A stretch of 64,000 nt of DNA, taken from the NCBI RefSeq assembly GCF_001905145.1, contig NZ_LWLB01000012.1:434001-498000 (forward strand), read 5' to 3'. The notes beneath the pieces were generated by a model, which did no database searches, was not told the DNA's origin, and was given only the letters and a program-made list of their open reading frames with translations. Source of the DNA: Nocardiopsis sp. TSRI0078 (GTDB taxonomy: Bacteria; Actinomycetota; Actinomycetes; Streptosporangiales; Streptosporangiaceae). Positions 15,918 to 24,769 of this stretch are shown here, one piece after another. A program made the translations under genes and the position numbers. Every line of letters starts with the position of its first letter. Within the stretch, counting starts at the first letter, position 1.

Positions 15918-16306
15918 CGGCCCACCGCCGCCCGTAGGAACGCCGCCGCCCGTGCGCCCGCGTCGGGGCCGACCGGTACCAGTACCGCCCGTTCCCGTGC
16001 ACCCGTCCGCCGCCGACTCATCCCGGGCCCACCACGTCCTACCTCCGACGACGACGCGTGCCCCTTACACGAACGCCGCCCCCACCTCCGGGCGTGTCGC
16101 TTTCGCGGCGCGTGAAATCTCCGCAAAACACCCACAGAAGCCAGTAAATCTTGTGGACCTATCCGGCATAAGGGGCATTTCAACTTAGGCGACGTTCGTA
16201 GCCTGTTCGTTCTGCCGTGCCCCTCCCAGGAGGGGTCCGGGGACGGGGAACGTGCACCGCTACCGCCCCGTGGGTCACGGGGCGCGACCGAGGACACGGG
16301 GGCTCT
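15918..16306. other. Intergenic, AT-richer, no gene seen
   Basis: About 390 bases between the pilin fusion and the glycosyltransferase. The segment 16095-16210 is noticeably AT-richer than its surroundings and probably holds the promoter of the glycosyltransferase gene, but no clear -10/-35 pair was assigned. Short open frames here lack coding character. Confidence 0.4.
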
Positions 16307-18733
16307 GTGAAGATCGCTTATCTGATCAACGACATGTACGGCATCGGCGGGACCGTCCGTACCGTCGCCAACCAGGCGGCGGCCCTGTCCGCACGGCACG
16401 AGGTCGAGATCGTCTCGGTGTTCCGGCACCGCGAGGAGCCCGTTCTGCCCGTGCCCGACCAGGTACGCCTGCGCCCGCTCGTGGACGTGCGCGATCACGA
16501 CAGCAGCCACGGCACGGGGACCGAGGGACGCCCGCTGTACGAGGGCTCGCCGCGGGCCGGCGCGCCCCCGCGGCTCTTCCCGCCGGAGGACGCGCGCGGG
16601 CCCACCCACAGCCGCCTGACCGACGACCGGCTGGAGGAGTACCTGGCCACCACCGACGCCGACGTGGTCGTGGGCACCCGGCCCGGCCTGAACGTGGTGA
16701 TCGCCCGGGCCGCGCCGCGCGGGGTGGTGAAGGTCGGTCAGGAGCACCTGACCTACGACCAGCACTCCGAGGCGCTGCGCCGGGTGATGGAGGAGGAGTA
16801 CCCGCGCCTGGACGCGTTCGTGACGGTGACCGAGGCCGACGCCCGCACCTACCGCGAGCGGATGTCGCTGCCCGGCGTGCACGTGCTCTCCATCCCGAAC
16901 TCGGTGCCCGCGCCCCCGTTCACCGCCAACGGCCACAACACCCGCACCATCGTCTCCGCCGGAAGACTCGCGCCCAGCAAGCGGCACGACCTCCTGGTGC
17001 AGGCGTTCTCCATGGTCAGCGACGACTTCCCCGACTGGACCCTGCGCATCTACGGGCGCGGCAACCGGCGCGCCTCCCTGGCCCGGCTGGTGCGCTCGCT
17101 GGGCCTCCAGGACCGGGTGTGGCTGATGGGCGCGCATCCGCGCGTGGAGGAGGTCTGGGCGCAGGGCGCGTTCGCGGCGACGACCTCCAGCGAGGAGCCG
17201 TTCGGGATGACGATCGTGGAGGCCATGCGGTCCGGTCTGCCGGTGGTGAGCACCGACTGCCCGCACGGCCCGGCGTCGATCATCCGCGACCACGAGGACG
17301 GGCTGCTGGTGCCGAACAAGTCCGCCTCGGGCGTCGCCGAGGGCCTGGCCGAGCTGATGGCCGACGACGGGCTCCGCCGCCGGATGTCGTCCGCCGCCCT
17401 GGTGGACTCCGAGCGCTTCGACCCGGCCAACGTCATGCTGAGGCACGAGGAGCTGTTCTCGGACCTGAGCGGCCGCCCCCTGCCCCGGACGGGGCCGGTG
17501 GTGCCCGCGCCGCGCCCGGAGCCGCCCGCCGCCTGCCGCGTACGGGCCGGCGGGGACGGGACCGTGGTGCTGTCGTTCCCCGAACCGCCCGACCGGGTGG
17601 TGCTGGTCCGGTCCGGGCAGAGGGTGGCGCTGGAGGTGGACGACGCCGGCGAGGCGGTCGTGGACGCCCGGCGCGAACGCCTGGCCACGTGTACGTGGGA
17701 GGTGCTCCGGGTCGACGGCGAGCGGGAGAGCCCGGTCGAGGACGTGGAGATCCAGCAGCAGGGGTATCCCCTCGCACCGGACGGCGTCCGGCAGCTGGCC
17801 CTGGTGGTGCCCGCGCGCTCGGCCGAGGGCCGCCTGGTGCTGCACTCGCGGCGATCGGCGCACCACGCGGAGGTGGAGCACGTGGAGTCGGCCGACGGGC
17901 TGGTCACCGTGTGGGGCAGGGTGCTGGGGCGGCACGGGCCGGACACCCGGGCCCGCCTGGTGGTACGGCTGCGCACCCCGCCCCGGGCCGTGCGGGAGTT
18001 CTCCGCCCCGGTGGACGGCGACGGCCGGTTCAGGGCGGTCGTCGACCCCGCGGAGGTGGTCCGCGGCCGGGACGGGGAGTCGGAGAAGTGGGAGATGCGC
18101 CTGGTGCTCTCCGACGGCACCGAGTGCACGGTGGGCCGGCACCTGGCCGGTGTGGCGGGATACAGGAGGATCATCGAGTACCCCGCCCAGAAGGTGGAGC
18201 GGGAGCGCGGATGCGGCTCACGGGTACGGCCCTACTACACCGTCAACGACCGCCTGGCCCTGAAGACCTCCCCGCTGGCGCCGGTCCTGGAGGTGGACGA
18301 CGTGCGGGTGCGCCCCAGGGGGCGCGGCGGGATCCGCTTCGAGGTGCGCCTGGCCTCCCCTCTCCCAGAGGACGCGGAGTGCGCGGTGGAGGTGGTGCGC
18401 GGCACCGACGCCGGGCAGCGCTTCCCGCTGAGCGCCGAGACCGTCCGCGCGGAGGAGGGCTGTCGTCTGACGGGGATCCTGCCGCTGCTGAACCGCACGG
18501 AGTACGGGAGCGCCTCGGGGCTCCGGGCGTCGTGGCAGCTGCGGCTGCTGGTGGGGCCCGCCGGAGCCCTGGGCCGCCTGGGCGCCAAGGCGGCCCCGGT
18601 GCGCACCGCGCGCCGCTGGAACCACGGCCCCTACGTGCGTTCGACGACCGTGGCGCCGCTCGGGTCCGGTGACCTCCAGGTCACCGTCGCCGACGTCCAC
18701 GTGTGGGAGGCCGTCCGCCGACGGCTGCGCTGA
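16307..18733 (+). CDS. GT4 glycosyltransferase with large C-terminal extension
   Basis: 808 residues from the GTG at 16307, where the GT-B fold begins at once (KIAYLINDMYGIGGTVRTVANQ). Residues 1-390 are a family 4 glycosyltransferase: SAGRLAPSKRHDLLVQAF, IYGRGNRRASL, and the donor-binding EX7E segment SSEEPFGMTIVEAMRSGLPV. Residues ~400-808 are three or more beta-rich modules with no catalytic motif I know, and include RVRPYYTVNDRLAL, a sequence I associate with actinobacterial wall-glycopolymer transferases. A role in surface polysaccharide or teichoic-acid-like polymer synthesis is inference. It stands alone between pilus-related genes. Confidence 0.8.
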   Translation: MKIAYLINDMYGIGGTVRTVANQAAALSARHEVEIVSVFRHREEPVLPVPDQVRLRPLVDVRDHDSSHGTGTEGRPLYEGSPRAGAPPRLFPPEDARGPTHSRLTDDRLEEYLATTDADVVVGTRPGLNVVIARAAPRGVVKVGQEHLTYDQHSEALRRVMEEEYPRLDAFVTVTEADARTYRERMSLPGVHVLSIPNSVPAPPFTANGHNTRTIVSAGRLAPSKRHDLLVQAFSMVSDDFPDWTLRIYGRGNRRASLARLVRSLGLQDRVWLMGAHPRVEEVWAQGAFAATTSSEEPFGMTIVEAMRSGLPVVSTDCPHGPASIIRDHEDGLLVPNKSASGVAEGLAELMADDGLRRRMSSAALVDSERFDPANVMLRHEELFSDLSGRPLPRTGPVVPAPRPEPPAACRVRAGGDGTVVLSFPEPPDRVVLVRSGQRVALEVDDAGEAVVDARRERLATCTWEVLRVDGERESPVEDVEIQQQGYPLAPDGVRQLALVVPARSAEGRLVLHSRRSAHHAEVEHVESADGLVTVWGRVLGRHGPDTRARLVVRLRTPPRAVREFSAPVDGDGRFRAVVDPAEVVRGRDGESEKWEMRLVLSDGTECTVGRHLAGVAGYRRIIEYPAQKVERERGCGSRVRPYYTVNDRLALKTSPLAPVLEVDDVRVRPRGRGGIRFEVRLASPLPEDAECAVEVVRGTDAGQRFPLSAETVRAEEGCRLTGILPLLNRTEYGSASGLRASWQLRLLVGPAGALGRLGAKAAPVRTARRWNHGPYVRSTTVAPLGSGDLQVTVADVHVWEAVRRRLR

Positions 18734-18844
18734 CCGCTCCAGCCGACGGCCGCGCCGTCCCGCCCGTCCTCCACCGCCCCCGCGGCCGCGTCCGGCGAGG
18801 AGCGGGCCGCTCCCCGGCCGACGCCCTCGGCCGCCTCCCGGCCC

Positions 18845-19834
18845 CTACCGCGTGTGCGGCTCCTCCCGCCCGGTGCGGATCATGCGCTGGGCGAGGCTGA
18901 GTCGTTCCAACAGCCAGTCCGGCAGGTGGTCGGAACTGCGCGGGAAGGACCGGATGTCCTGGTGGAAGCTGCGGGGGTCGGGCTCGGAGTCGAACTCGGG
19001 CGGGGCGTCGTGGTCGAAGTGGGCCCCGATCTCCCGCGACTCGCCCACCGTCAGCCGGGCGGTGAACCACGTCCCCTTCCCCGGCTGGTACATCCCCGTA
19101 CGCAACCGGTCCAGCATCTGGCCGACCTCCGGAAGGAGCAGGTCCCACTCGACGCGGCCGTCCTCCCTGCGCACCGTCACCCGCGACGAGGACATCCTGA
19201 CGAGTCCCCTGTAGTCGATGACGATCTCGCTCCACCGGCCGCGGACCTGCCCGACCGTGCGGTCCACGACCTCCTGGAGGGTGTCCATCATCTCCTCGGG
19301 GGTCATGCCGCCGGGCGACATGCGCGCCCGCGGCCCGGGGCGCGAGACCCCGGCCAGCATGCTCCAGGGGGAGGCGCCCTCCGCCGTACCGGGTACGCGG
19401 TCCCCCTCCAGGCGCTCCCGCAGCCAGTCGGGGACGTGCTCGTCGTCGCGGGGGAAGCGCTCCAGGTCGAGCGCGTAGCCGTCGTCGTCCCGGGGCTCGT
19501 CGAAGTGGGGCTCGTTCTCGTAGTCGTACCGGACCCGGTACCCCCCGGACCGCTCGACCTCGTAGTAGGCCGTGTACCAGGTACCCGTTCCGGCGGTGTA
19601 CATCCCCGCCCGTACCTCCCTCATCCGCTCCACCGCGGACAGCGGAGGGACGCAGCCGGTACTGCGCCCTCCCTCGAACATCACCTCGAAGCGGGCGGTC
19701 TCCCAGGCGCCGAGCCCCGAGTACACGAGCCGTAGCTTGACCCAGTCGTCGGGGGCCGCTCTGAGCAGGTCCGTCCCGATCCGGCGGAGGGACTCGTCCT
19801 GTTCGGCCGGGGTCATCGCTTTTCGGGCGCTCAT
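18845..19834 (-). CDS. Protein with two tandem YezG-like immunity domains
   Basis: 329 residues from the ATG at 19834. Two halves (about 8-150 and 170-320) repeat the same pattern: a helical start, RAGMYTAGTGTWYTAYYEV against RTGMYQPGKGTWFTARLTV, an acidic DYENEPHF/HDAPPEF segment, and a closing FPRDDEHVPDWL against FPRSSDHLPDWL. GTWYTA and FPR...P.WL are the signatures of the YezG family, which neutralises LXG/YeeF-type toxins. No toxin gene is adjacent, so this is either an orphan immunity gene or a protein with a different role. It diverges from the TadG-like gene. Confidence 0.72.
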   Translation of the reverse strand: MSARKAMTPAEQDESLRRIGTDLLRAAPDDWVKLRLVYSGLGAWETARFEVMFEGGRSTGCVPPLSAVERMREVRAGMYTAGTGTWYTAYYEVERSGGYRVRYDYENEPHFDEPRDDDGYALDLERFPRDDEHVPDWLRERLEGDRVPGTAEGASPWSMLAGVSRPGPRARMSPGGMTPEEMMDTLQEVVDRTVGQVRGRWSEIVIDYRGLVRMSSSRVTVRREDGRVEWDLLLPEVGQMLDRLRTGMYQPGKGTWFTARLTVGESREIGAHFDHDAPPEFDSEPDPRSFHQDIRSFPRSSDHLPDWLLERLSLAQRMIRTGREEPHTR

Positions 19835-20249
19835 GTTCTCGCCTTCGCTTCTTCTGCGGCGGGTGGTCATGTCGGCCGGGCACCGCGGTCTGTCCGCTCG
19901 GCGCACTCCGGCCAGAGTCCATACTCCTGTGTGCACCCCGGCCTCGGATGGACATTTCTGCAGAAACACACGAACTGTCCCCGCCGGGACCGAGCGGCCG
20001 TGTGGCCCGATGTGGACAGGCCCCCGCCCCGCCGTCGGACCGCACGCGCACCATCAGGGCAAACGTCCCTCCATCCGTCCCACAGGCCTTGGCGGCCGTC
20101 CACAGGCCCTACCACTTCCCGGCAGGCCCGGATAAGCTGCGCCGGGCGGGGTGTTGTCCGGATGTGGTCACGCATCGGCCGCGCACGTCGCCCCGCCCGC
20201 CGACGACCCCCGCTTCCCGCCGGAAGCGCCCCTCTCCCACGGACAAGGC
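19835..20249. promoter_or_regulatory. Divergent promoter region with 12-bp palindrome
   Basis: 415 bases between the divergent YezG-like and TadG-like genes. A perfect dyad TTTCTGCAGAAA lies at 19955-19966, about 120 bases before the first gene's ATG and about 285 before the second. It is a candidate operator; no regulator can be named. No coding frame is supported here. Confidence 0.4.
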
Positions 20250-21344
20250 ATGGGACTGCGACGGACCCCCTCCCGCCCGGCCCCGCGGCCGCGACGGCGC
20301 CTCATGGGCCGCGACGACCACGGGCAGGCCAACATCCTGCTGCTGTTCGGGCTCACCCTGGCCCTGCTGGCGCTGACCCTGCTGTTCGTGCGGGTCGGCG
20401 CCGCCAACGACTCGCGTTCACGGACCCAGACCGCGGCCGACGCCGCCGCGCTGGCCGCGGTGAGCGCCCTCCAGGAGCAGGCCGCGCAGGACATCGTCAA
20501 CGGCGTGTACCCCATGCCGTGGTTCGACGAGGAGGTCGCCGAGAAGCGCGCCGAGGAGTACGCCCGGGCCAACGGCGCCGTGCTCACCGACATCCGCGCC
20601 AGCGACAACGTCATGGGGCGCAGCGGCAACATCGTGCGCGTGGAGGTGCGCGGCGCCGTGTGCCAGAAGGAGCTGGAGGAGGACGGCTCCCGGCACTGGA
20701 ACGACGTGGTCTGCGACGGGACCGAGGACGAGGTCGACACCGTGGTCGGCAACGCCTCGGCCATCGCCATCGTCCAGATCCCCCACCAGTGCGGCCGGGA
20801 CGCGGGCGACCTGGTCTGCGCGGGCGGGCTCATCACCGACCTCGACTCCGCCAAGCGGCTGATCGACGTGCACCTGATCGACCAGGAGGGCCGCTACAGG
20901 TTCGACCCGAGTATCAGCTTCGGAGGAGGGGCGACGGTGGACTGCTCGTCCCTCGGGGCGCTGCACCCGATCATGTGCGCCGTCCACGAGCGCCTCCAGG
21001 CCGAGTTCGGCGGTTTCTACCTCAACGCGGGCGGCCAGCGCAACGAACCGGGCAGCGACCACCACACCGGTGAGGCGGTGGACTACATGATGGCGGATCT
21101 GGGCGAGGTCCCCTCGGACGCGATGCAACAGACCGCCGTCCAGGTGATCGACTGGGTGATCCAGAACTCGCGGCAGCTCGGGGTCAAGGGCGTGATCTAC
21201 GACCAGCACATCTGGAACGCGACGCGGGGCGACGCGGTGGGGCCGTGGATGAGTGTGCGGCGCCCCATGGAGGACAGGCACAACAACACCCAGAACCACG
21301 TCGACCACATCCACCTGGCGGCGGGTGTCGGCCCCATGCGCTGA
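20250..21344 (+). CDS. TadG-like pilus protein fused to LAS-type zinc peptidase domain
   Basis: 364 residues from ATG 20250 (an ATG at 20304 is the alternative). A basic leader is followed by GQANILLLFGLTLALL and AADAAALAAVSALQEQAA, typical of the TadG/Tad-domain N-terminus with one membrane helix (28-47). After a ~150-residue exported region, residues ~230-364 form a LAS/M15-like domain: SDHHTGEAVDY (S269, H271, G274, A276, D278 match the SxHxxGxAxD zinc motif) and NHVDHIHL (H353, H355). All expected zinc ligands are present, so it may be an active murein peptidase. It lacks other tad genes beside it and probably works with the machinery at the left end of the window. Confidence 0.82.
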   Translation: MGLRRTPSRPAPRPRRRLMGRDDHGQANILLLFGLTLALLALTLLFVRVGAANDSRSRTQTAADAAALAAVSALQEQAAQDIVNGVYPMPWFDEEVAEKRAEEYARANGAVLTDIRASDNVMGRSGNIVRVEVRGAVCQKELEEDGSRHWNDVVCDGTEDEVDTVVGNASAIAIVQIPHQCGRDAGDLVCAGGLITDLDSAKRLIDVHLIDQEGRYRFDPSISFGGGATVDCSSLGALHPIMCAVHERLQAEFGGFYLNAGGQRNEPGSDHHTGEAVDYMMADLGEVPSDAMQQTAVQVIDWVIQNSRQLGVKGVIYDQHIWNATRGDAVGPWMSVRRPMEDRHNNTQNHVDHIHLAAGVGPMR

Positions 21345-21426
21345 CCTCCGCCTCCTCCGGCCGCGGAGCCCCGGCGTCGTCCACAGGTCCGGGGAGGGCC
21401 TTGTCCGGGCCCCGCACCTGGAAGGC

Positions 21427-22662
21427 ATGACCGTCCGTGATCAGGCCCTTCCCGACCGCTCCCTCCTCCTACGCACCTTCGCTCCCATCGTGGGCCCGCT
21501 CTCCCCCGACTCGGTCACCTGCGACGTCACCGCCGCCTACGTGTGGGGCGTGGACCTGTACCCACCCGGCACCCGCGCCACCCGGACCCGGCCGCACGTG
21601 TCGGTCCCGCGGGGCGTACGGACGTCCGGCGTACCGGTCGTCGCACACCGCGAACCGGTGCCCGCCGCCGACCGCACCGCGGTGGAGGGCGTGCGGATCA
21701 CCACCCCGGCGCGCACCGCCGCCGACCTGGCCGCCCGCGCGCCCTCGGTGTACATGGCCACGGCCCGCCTCGACGCCTTCCTCTCCCGGGGCCTGGTCAC
21801 CAGGAGCGAGCTGGTCGGCGCCACGCACCGGCCCCGTTCCGCGCACCGGCTCCGGCGGCTGCGGACCGCCCTGCGCTACTCCTCGGCGCTGAGCCGGTCG
21901 CCCGCCGAGTCCTGGACCCGGGCGCTGGTCCTGGAGGCGCGCCCGCCCCCGCCCGTCCCGCAGGGCCCCGTGGTCACCGACGAAGGACTGTTCCACGCCG
22001 ACCTGGGCTGGCCGGACCAGAGGGTGGCACTGGAGTACGACAGCCTGGAGTTCCACTCCTCGGCGTCGGCACGGGCCGGCGACCGGATCCGCTACGCCGC
22101 CATGCGGGCGCGTGACCGGGAGGTCGTCCCCGTCAGCGTGTACGACCTCCGGTGCCGTCCGGAACAGCTGCGGCGGCGGCTCCTGGGCACCCTCGTCCGG
22201 CGGGGCTGGTCCCGTCCTCCCGAGCACCTCCAGGGCATCCGCGACCGTGTGCGCGCCTACGGGAGGACTCCGCCCCGGCTGTTCGACCACCGCCCGCGCT
22301 GGTGTCCCCGACCGTTCGCGGGGCCGCCCCGCGGCGGCCGGATGCTCGTCCCCGTGGACGCCGGTGGTCATCACATGCGTGCGACCATCGAACGGAACAC
22401 TGTGTCACCGCGTCGTACCACCCGTCACCGTTCGGTGCCGGACCAGGACGACCAGCAAACCCCCCGCGATCCCCTACCCCGGTCGCGCGAAGATCCGCAG
22501 AAACGAGGCCCGAGGCCGTGTCGATGCCGTCGATGCCGCACAGCTCCGACCCCGACGAGCCGTCCCCCGTCCCCGGAGGACGGCCGAACTGGCTGGTGTC
22601 CACCCTCGTGGTGCTGGTCTGCCTGGCCGTGGTGGCCAGCGGATGGGGCGTGGCCAGGCTGA
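21427..22662 (+). CDS. AbiEi/DUF559-like endonuclease-fold protein, overlong C-terminus
   Basis: 411 residues from the ATG at 21427 (GGAAGG just upstream). The layout is that of the actinobacterial proteins annotated as AbiEi-like or DUF559: TCDVTAAYVWGVDLY, RITTPARTAADLA, then a PD-(D/E)XK-like C-terminal core HADLGWPDQRVALEYDS with a following basic helix. Their cellular role is not established; some resemble very-short-patch or toxin-antitoxin proteins. The fold ends near residue 265; the remaining ~145 residues are low complexity and run 139 bases into the next gene, so an original stop was probably lost or the sequence holds a frameshift. Confidence 0.65.
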   Translation: MTVRDQALPDRSLLLRTFAPIVGPLSPDSVTCDVTAAYVWGVDLYPPGTRATRTRPHVSVPRGVRTSGVPVVAHREPVPAADRTAVEGVRITTPARTAADLAARAPSVYMATARLDAFLSRGLVTRSELVGATHRPRSAHRLRRLRTALRYSSALSRSPAESWTRALVLEARPPPPVPQGPVVTDEGLFHADLGWPDQRVALEYDSLEFHSSASARAGDRIRYAAMRARDREVVPVSVYDLRCRPEQLRRRLLGTLVRRGWSRPPEHLQGIRDRVRAYGRTPPRLFDHRPRWCPRPFAGPPRGGRMLVPVDAGGHHMRATIERNTVSPRRTTRHRSVPDQDDQQTPRDPLPRSREDPQKRGPRPCRCRRCRTAPTPTSRPPSPEDGRTGWCPPSWCWSAWPWWPADGAWPG

Positions 22663-23417
22663 CCGTGGGCGGTTCCCTGCGCCCGCTCGGGGCCGCTGAG
22701 GCCCCCGCGTCCCCGCACCCCCGCGACGTGTCGGCCGGGGCCGACCCCGAGGACGCCGGGGCCTACGTCGAGGCCGCGGCGGAGCTGGTGGAGGGCTCCC
22801 CGGCCTTCCACATCACCTTCCGCGTGTACGACGGGGGATCCGCCCCCCGAGACGGCGGGGAGGCCCCCGTCCCCGGCGCCGGGGACCCTCCCGCCGACGA
22901 CGCACCGACAGGCACGGGCCCGTACACGGCGGGCCTGGGAGAGGCCGTGTACGCGTCCGGGGCCGAACCGGAGTTCGACCACACCTTCACCACCGAGGGG
23001 GGCCGGAGCGTGTACCGCTACGACATGGGAGGCGGACAGCTCATGATGACCGCCGACCGGGGCCTGGAGCTGCTCGACCCGCCCAGCACGGCCGACCGCT
23101 ACCTGTGCTCGCCCGGCTTCGGCGCCGCCAAGCTGCGCGAGGTGCTCGACACCTCCACCGACCTGGCGCTGACCGGGCTGGAGGAGGTGCGCCTGGAGAG
23201 ACCGGGACTGCGCAGCACGCACAGCGCCTACCGCTACACCGGCACCTTCACGGCCGTGCTGGGCGGCTACGACCCGGAGGCGGGGAGCAACACGCTCACC
23301 ACCGTGGAGGACGCCGAGTTCGAGCTGTGGATCGACGAGGGAGGATACCCGCGCAGACTCGACTACCGCGCCGCGGACGGGGTCGGGGAGAGCTACGAGT
23401 ACCACTCGTTCAGCTGA
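22524..23417 (+). CDS. Membrane-anchored secreted protein, LppX/LprG-like fold suspected
   Basis: 297 residues from ATG 22524, chosen because CGAGG lies 8 bases upstream; GTG 22518 and ATG 22533 are alternatives. One helix (about 21-43) anchors a ~230-residue exported domain. Its core (AFHITFRVYDGG..., YRYDMGGGQLMM, ...FELWIDEGGYPRRLDYR) has the alternating pattern of LppX/LprAFG-type lipoprotein folds and resembles the extracellular domain of the kinase-like protein at 7534-9567 (SFELTFITHAGNGG, TMVDGDLL). No function can be assigned. It ends tail to tail with the pectate lyase gene, overlapping by 8 bases. Confidence 0.65.
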   Translation: MPSMPHSSDPDEPSPVPGGRPNWLVSTLVVLVCLAVVASGWGVARLTVGGSLRPLGAAEAPASPHPRDVSAGADPEDAGAYVEAAAELVEGSPAFHITFRVYDGGSAPRDGGEAPVPGAGDPPADDAPTGTGPYTAGLGEAVYASGAEPEFDHTFTTEGGRSVYRYDMGGGQLMMTADRGLELLDPPSTADRYLCSPGFGAAKLREVLDTSTDLALTGLEEVRLERPGLRSTHSAYRYTGTFTAVLGGYDPEAGSNTLTTVEDAEFELWIDEGGYPRRLDYRAADGVGESYEYHSFS

Positions 23418-24441
23418 CCCCGGCTCCCTCGGTGACCAGGTCGGGCACGCCGGCGGTGTCGTCCAGCTCGTAGGCGTAGGGCGGGTCGGGCACCTCGCCG
23501 CGCAGGACGGGCTGCTCGGAGTCCACGAGCAGGTTGTCCCGGGTGACCACGTTTCCGGGCTGCTCCTCCCCGGTGGACACCGACAGGCGGGTGCCGTCGA
23601 AGTAGTTGCCCTCCACGAGCACGTTGGAGTCGTGGGCCGACCGCACCCCGTACTCCGGGTTGGACCGGAAGTAGTTGTTGAACACGTGCACGTGCTCGGC
23701 GAACCGGGCGCTCGGGTGCCGGCCCGAGGTGCCGTCGAAGTAGTTGTGGTGCATGGTGACCCTCAGCGCGCCGGGCTCGTCCTCGTCGCCGCCGATGGTG
23801 ACCGCCGACTCCGCGTCGGTGAAGTGGTTCCAGGACAGGGTGACGTTGTCGGCGCCGTCGGAGACCGAGATCAGGGAGGAGTCGCCGCCCCCGGCGAGCG
23901 TGGAACCGTCCACCCACACGTGGTGGGCGCCTCCGCGCACAGTGATCGCGGTTCCCCCGGTCTCCATGCTCAGGTTGGACAGGACGACGTTGCTGGAACC
24001 GTCGACCACCAGTCGGCCCCCGGTCAGCTCGGCGCCGCCGTCCACGCCCACCAGGGTCTTGTCCGAGCCGACCCCGACCTCGCCGTCCAGGTCGATCCGA
24101 CCGCTGACCTCGACGGTGAGCGGCTCCTCGGCGGCCAGATGGTCGGACAGCTCCTCGGCGTCGGAGGCGGTGACGGTCCCGCCCCCCTCCCCGCCGGCCG
24201 TGCCCGGGTACTCCTCCCCGTCGCGTTCCAGGGGCTCTCCCGCCCAGCCGACCGGTGCCGGCGCCTCCTCCCCGGGCGTCTCCTGCCGCAGAGAGCCTGC
24301 CTCGTCGGCCTCAGGCGTGTCCGGATCCCCGGCCGCGTCGGCCGGTGGTTGTGCGGCGGCCTCCTCCTCGGGGGAACAGGCGGTGAGGGCGGCGCACAGC
24401 AGCGCCGCCGCGGCTGCGGCGGCGATCGGATGAGGTCTCAT
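23410..24441 (-). CDS. Pectate lyase (PL1-type) lipoprotein
   Basis: 343 residues from ATG 24441. A lipoprotein signal (ALLCAALTAC, Cys22) and a ~70-residue acidic Pro/Glu-rich linker precede a right-handed beta-helix domain (about 95-330): SDAEELSDHLAAEEPLTVEVSG, KTLVGVDGGAELTGG, HHVWVDGSTLAG, LSWNHFTDAE, VTMHHNYFDGTSGRHPSARF, HVFNNYF. The HHNYFDGTSGRHP segment matches the PL1 region holding the catalytic Arg. Family members cleave polygalacturonate by beta-elimination in a Ca2+-dependent reaction. The lipid anchor would keep it at the cell surface. It lies just downstream of, and parallel to, an ABC importer operon. Confidence 0.88.
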   Translation of the reverse strand: MRPHPIAAAAAAALLCAALTACSPEEEAAAQPPADAAGDPDTPEADEAGSLRQETPGEEAPAPVGWAGEPLERDGEEYPGTAGGEGGGTVTASDAEELSDHLAAEEPLTVEVSGRIDLDGEVGVGSDKTLVGVDGGAELTGGRLVVDGSSNVVLSNLSMETGGTAITVRGGAHHVWVDGSTLAGGGDSSLISVSDGADNVTLSWNHFTDAESAVTIGGDEDEPGALRVTMHHNYFDGTSGRHPSARFAEHVHVFNNYFRSNPEYGVRSAHDSNVLVEGNYFDGTRLSVSTGEEQPGNVVTRDNLLVDSEQPVLRGEVPDPPYAYELDDTAGVPDLVTEGAGVS

Positions 24442-24769
24442 CGAGGGCTTTCCAACGAGAGGAGCGAGGGGTGCGGGGGCGGGGGCGTGCCCTGCGGACG
24501 CCGCCCGTCGCGGGGGTCGCGGAACGGGACGTATCGCCCGAGGAGCACGGCATAGACCTTGCCACAGCCCGGTTCCCGGTCCCAACCCAGGACCGTGGTC
24601 CCGGGCCCGCACCGGACGCGGCCCCGGTCGGGACCGGATCCGCCCCGTGACCGGCCCGCGGAGCCGCTGAACACGCCGAAGGCGCCAGGCCCCGGCGCCC
24701 AGGCGGCCGGCCGGGGCGCACGGGGCACCGCGGGCGGCGTCGTCACACGGTTATCCGATCGTCACCCGG
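24442..24769. other. Intergenic, terminator-like repeat, no gene seen
   Basis: About 330 bases. GCCCCGG (24689-24695) can pair with CCGGGGC (24711-24717) across 15 bases and could end the importer operon. The promoter of the pectate lyase gene should also lie here. No convincing small gene. Confidence 0.4.

Noticed and set aside
15952..16188. 78-codon frame in the spacer before the glycosyltransferase
   Set aside because: Composition is non-coding (Pro/Arg/Ser mix, low GC3 in its second half), and there is no ribosome site.
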